A DNA stretch of 35,747 nt from Desulfovibrio sp. DV (GTDB lineage: Bacteria; Desulfobacterota; Desulfovibrionia; Desulfovibrionales; Desulfovibrionaceae): NCBI RefSeq assembly GCF_001936595.1, contig NZ_MLBG01000037.1, positions 1 to 35,747 on the forward strand. Reading direction: 5' to 3'. The notes beneath the pieces were generated by a model, which saw only the letters and a list, made by a program, of their open reading frames with translations, made no database searches and was not told where the DNA came from. Made by a program: the position numbers and the translations under genes. Each line of letters opens with the position of its first letter. Position 1 is the stretch's first letter. Positions 33,923 to 35,747 of the stretch are shown piece after piece.

Positions 33923-35747
33923 TTGAGCGCCCGAAGCCTGGACGCCCTGTTCCGTCCCAATTCCGTGGCCGTTGTCGGTGCCTCGGCCGACCCCGGACAC
34001 GTGGGCACGGTCATCATGCGAAACCTGCTTGGCGGCAAGTTTCTGGGACCGGTCATGCCCGTGGCCCCGGATCTGGCCGAAATTGACGGCATCACCTGCT
34101 ACAAGTCCGTCGACACCCTGCCGCTGACCCCGGATCTGGCCGTTATCTGCACCGGCCCCGAATCCGTGCCGGAAACCCTGCGCGAACTCGGCCGGCGCGG
34201 CGTTGGCGCGGCTGTCGTGCTGCCGCCGGGCTATGCCAAGCTTGAGCGCGAGGCCAAGCGCAGCCTGCAGGCCCGGATGCTCGAAGCGGCCGCACCGTCG
34301 GGCATCCGCATCCTCGGCCCGTCCGGCATGGGCCTGCTCGTCCCCGGCATCGGGCTCAACTGCTCCCTGGCCAACCGCGACGCCAACCCCGGGCGCATGG
34401 CCTTTATTTCCCAGTCTGCCTCGCTTTTCACCGCCGTTCTCGACTGGGCCCACACCAAGGGCATCGGCTTTTCCCACATCCTGTCGCTTGGCGACCGGGT
34501 GGACCTCAAGTACGCCGACATCCTCGACTACATGGCCTCCGATCCCAACACCCGCTCGATTCTCCTGTATGTCGAGACGGTCACCGACGCCCGTTCGTTC
34601 ATGAGCGCCTCCCGGGCGGCCGCCCGCAACAAGCCCCTGCTCGTGGTCAAACCCGGCCGCAAGCTGTGGACGCTTTTCCCGCCCGGTCCGGGCGAGGGGC
34701 GCGACGAGGTCTACGACGAGGCCTTTCGCCGGGCCGGTATGCTGCGGGTGGGCGAAATCGACACCCTTTTTGACGCGGCCGAGACCCTGGCCCGGGCCAG
34801 GCCGCTCTCCGGCGACCATCTGGCCGTTTTAACCAACGGCGGGTCCATGGGCATCATGGCGGCCGACGCCCTGCTCGACGGCGGCGGCCGACTGGCCCCC
34901 TTTGACGCCGACACCGGCCGTAGCCTGTCCGGCGTCCTTGGCCCCAACTGGCAGCGCCAGGGCGTGGTCGACATGGGCGTGGACGCCGCCCCGGCCCTGT
35001 ATGCCGAATCGCTGCGGGCGCTTTTGCGCGCACCCCGGAGCCAACGCCGTGCTGGTGGTCCATGTGCCCTTTCCCGGAGTATCTCCCGAGGAAACGGCCC
35101 GGGCCGTGGCCGAAGTCGCTGCCAAGACCAGCCGCACCGTGCTGGCCTGCTTCATGGGCTACGATCCGGCCGGGGGCGAGGCGCTTAAAATCTTAAACAA
35201 GGCCGGGGTGCCCACCTACGCCACCCCGGACCAGGCCGTCTCGGCCTTTGTCCAGCTGGCCCGCTACCGCAAAAACCAGGAACTCCTCATGGAGATGCCG
35301 GCCAGCCTGCCCGACGAATACGCGCCCGACCCGGACGCCGCCCGGGCCGTGGTGGAGCGGGGCCTATAGCGAGGGGAGGCTCACCCTCACCGACCCCGAA
35401 GCCAAGGAGGTCCTCGGCTATTACGGGGTGCGGGCCATTGCCTCGCACATCACCGAGGACATCGACGATGCCGTGGCCGCGGCCGACGCCCTGGGCTATC
35501 CCGTGGCCGTCAAGATCATTTCCCCGGACATTCCCAAGCCCTTTGACGTCGGCGGCATCGTCCTGGACGTCCCCGGCCCCGAGGCCGTGCGCGAGGCTGC
35601 GGCTGCGGCCCGGCAGCGGGCCCTTGACCATGTGCCGGGGGCGCGCATCGAAGGCTACGTCATCCAGCAAATGGGCCGGCGGGCCGGGGCCCACGAGGTG
35701 ACCATCCAGGCCCGGGTGGACCCGATCTTTGGCCCCTACGTCATCTT
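33923..35747 (+). pseudogene. NDP-forming acyl-CoA synthetase family protein, two frameshifts, cut by window end
   Basis: From TTG 33923 the first frame encodes a CoA-binding Rossmann domain (FRPNSVAVVGASADPGHVGT) and succinyl-CoA-ligase-like domains up to about codon 371. The reading frame then shifts at CCCC 35033-35036, continues (ANAVLVVHVPFPGVSPEE...) to a stop at 35367-35369, and shifts again at GGGG 35359-35362 into an ATP-grasp domain (LTDPEAKEVLGYYGV... VAVKIISPDIP) running off the window. Removing one C and one G restores a single frame. The family's SHTG-type phosphohistidine motif before DEVYDEAFRRAG is replaced by FPPGPGEGR, and HK[ST]D of the ATP-grasp by PKPFD. This resembles the inactive synthetase domain of Pat-type acetyltransferases. 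It could be a real pseudogene or carry base-calling errors. Confidence 0.8.

Overview
The window is a GC-rich chromosomal segment that looks like a Desulfovibrionaceae sulfate reducer, probably close to Desulfovibrio/Solidesulfovibrio. This is inferred from gene content: anaerobic (cbi-type) cobalamin genes, an AhbB-type sirohaem decarboxylase of the alternative haem pathway, many two-component proteins, sigma-54 control, and a GC-rich palindromic repeat (TGCCTCCGGCGG... / GGGGATGATCCCC...) of a kind I associate with these genomes. The assignment comes from reading the sequence, not from a database search. There are no rRNA, tRNA, insertion-sequence or CRISPR signatures.

Layout. 1-5.4 kb: a long LOG-domain protein (minus) divergent from an HDOD signalling protein, then a two-gene operon of unknown function (membrane protein plus soluble protein). 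5.7-8.0 kb: secreted LysM protein behind a good sigma-70 promoter, a formyltransferase-fold enzyme and a small secreted DUF333 protein. 8.2-10.1 kb (minus): an overlapping pair, a terpenoid-cyclase-like repeat protein and a Tat-exported DUF362 protein. 10.2-12.5 kb: a sigma-54 promoter, a receiver-HPt protein and an NtrC-family sigma-54 activator. 12.9-15.0 kb: secreted subtilisin-like protease. 15.5-17.0 kb: a small unknown protein translationally coupled to a secreted MsrA-MsrB fusion. 17.2-22.5 kb: five same-strand signalling genes (kinase, kinase, receiver, kinase, receiver).

22.8-28.8 kb is a cobalamin region. yjbQ, cbiF and cbiET run leftward. A DUF898-like membrane protein, cbiA and cbiD run rightward. 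cbiA is split exactly between its ATP-binding and glutaminase domains by a copy of the palindromic repeat. The repeat core, ATGAT, supplies both the stop codon of the first half and the start codon of the second, so the halves overlap by ATGA and may be translationally coupled. This is the most unusual feature of the window.

28.7-35.7 kb: gpsA (minus, tail-to-tail overlap with cbiD), ahbB, a 7TMR-DISM sensor kinase, a divergent crotonase-fold protein, and divergently an NDP-forming acyl-CoA-synthetase-family protein. That last gene carries two apparent +1 frameshifts, both in four-base G/C runs, lacks the usual phosphohistidine motif, and runs off the window end. The dispersed repeat occurs at four loci; at three it lies just after a stop codon, behind a purine-rich tract and in the sense orientation, and at the fourth it lies in reverse inside cbiA.
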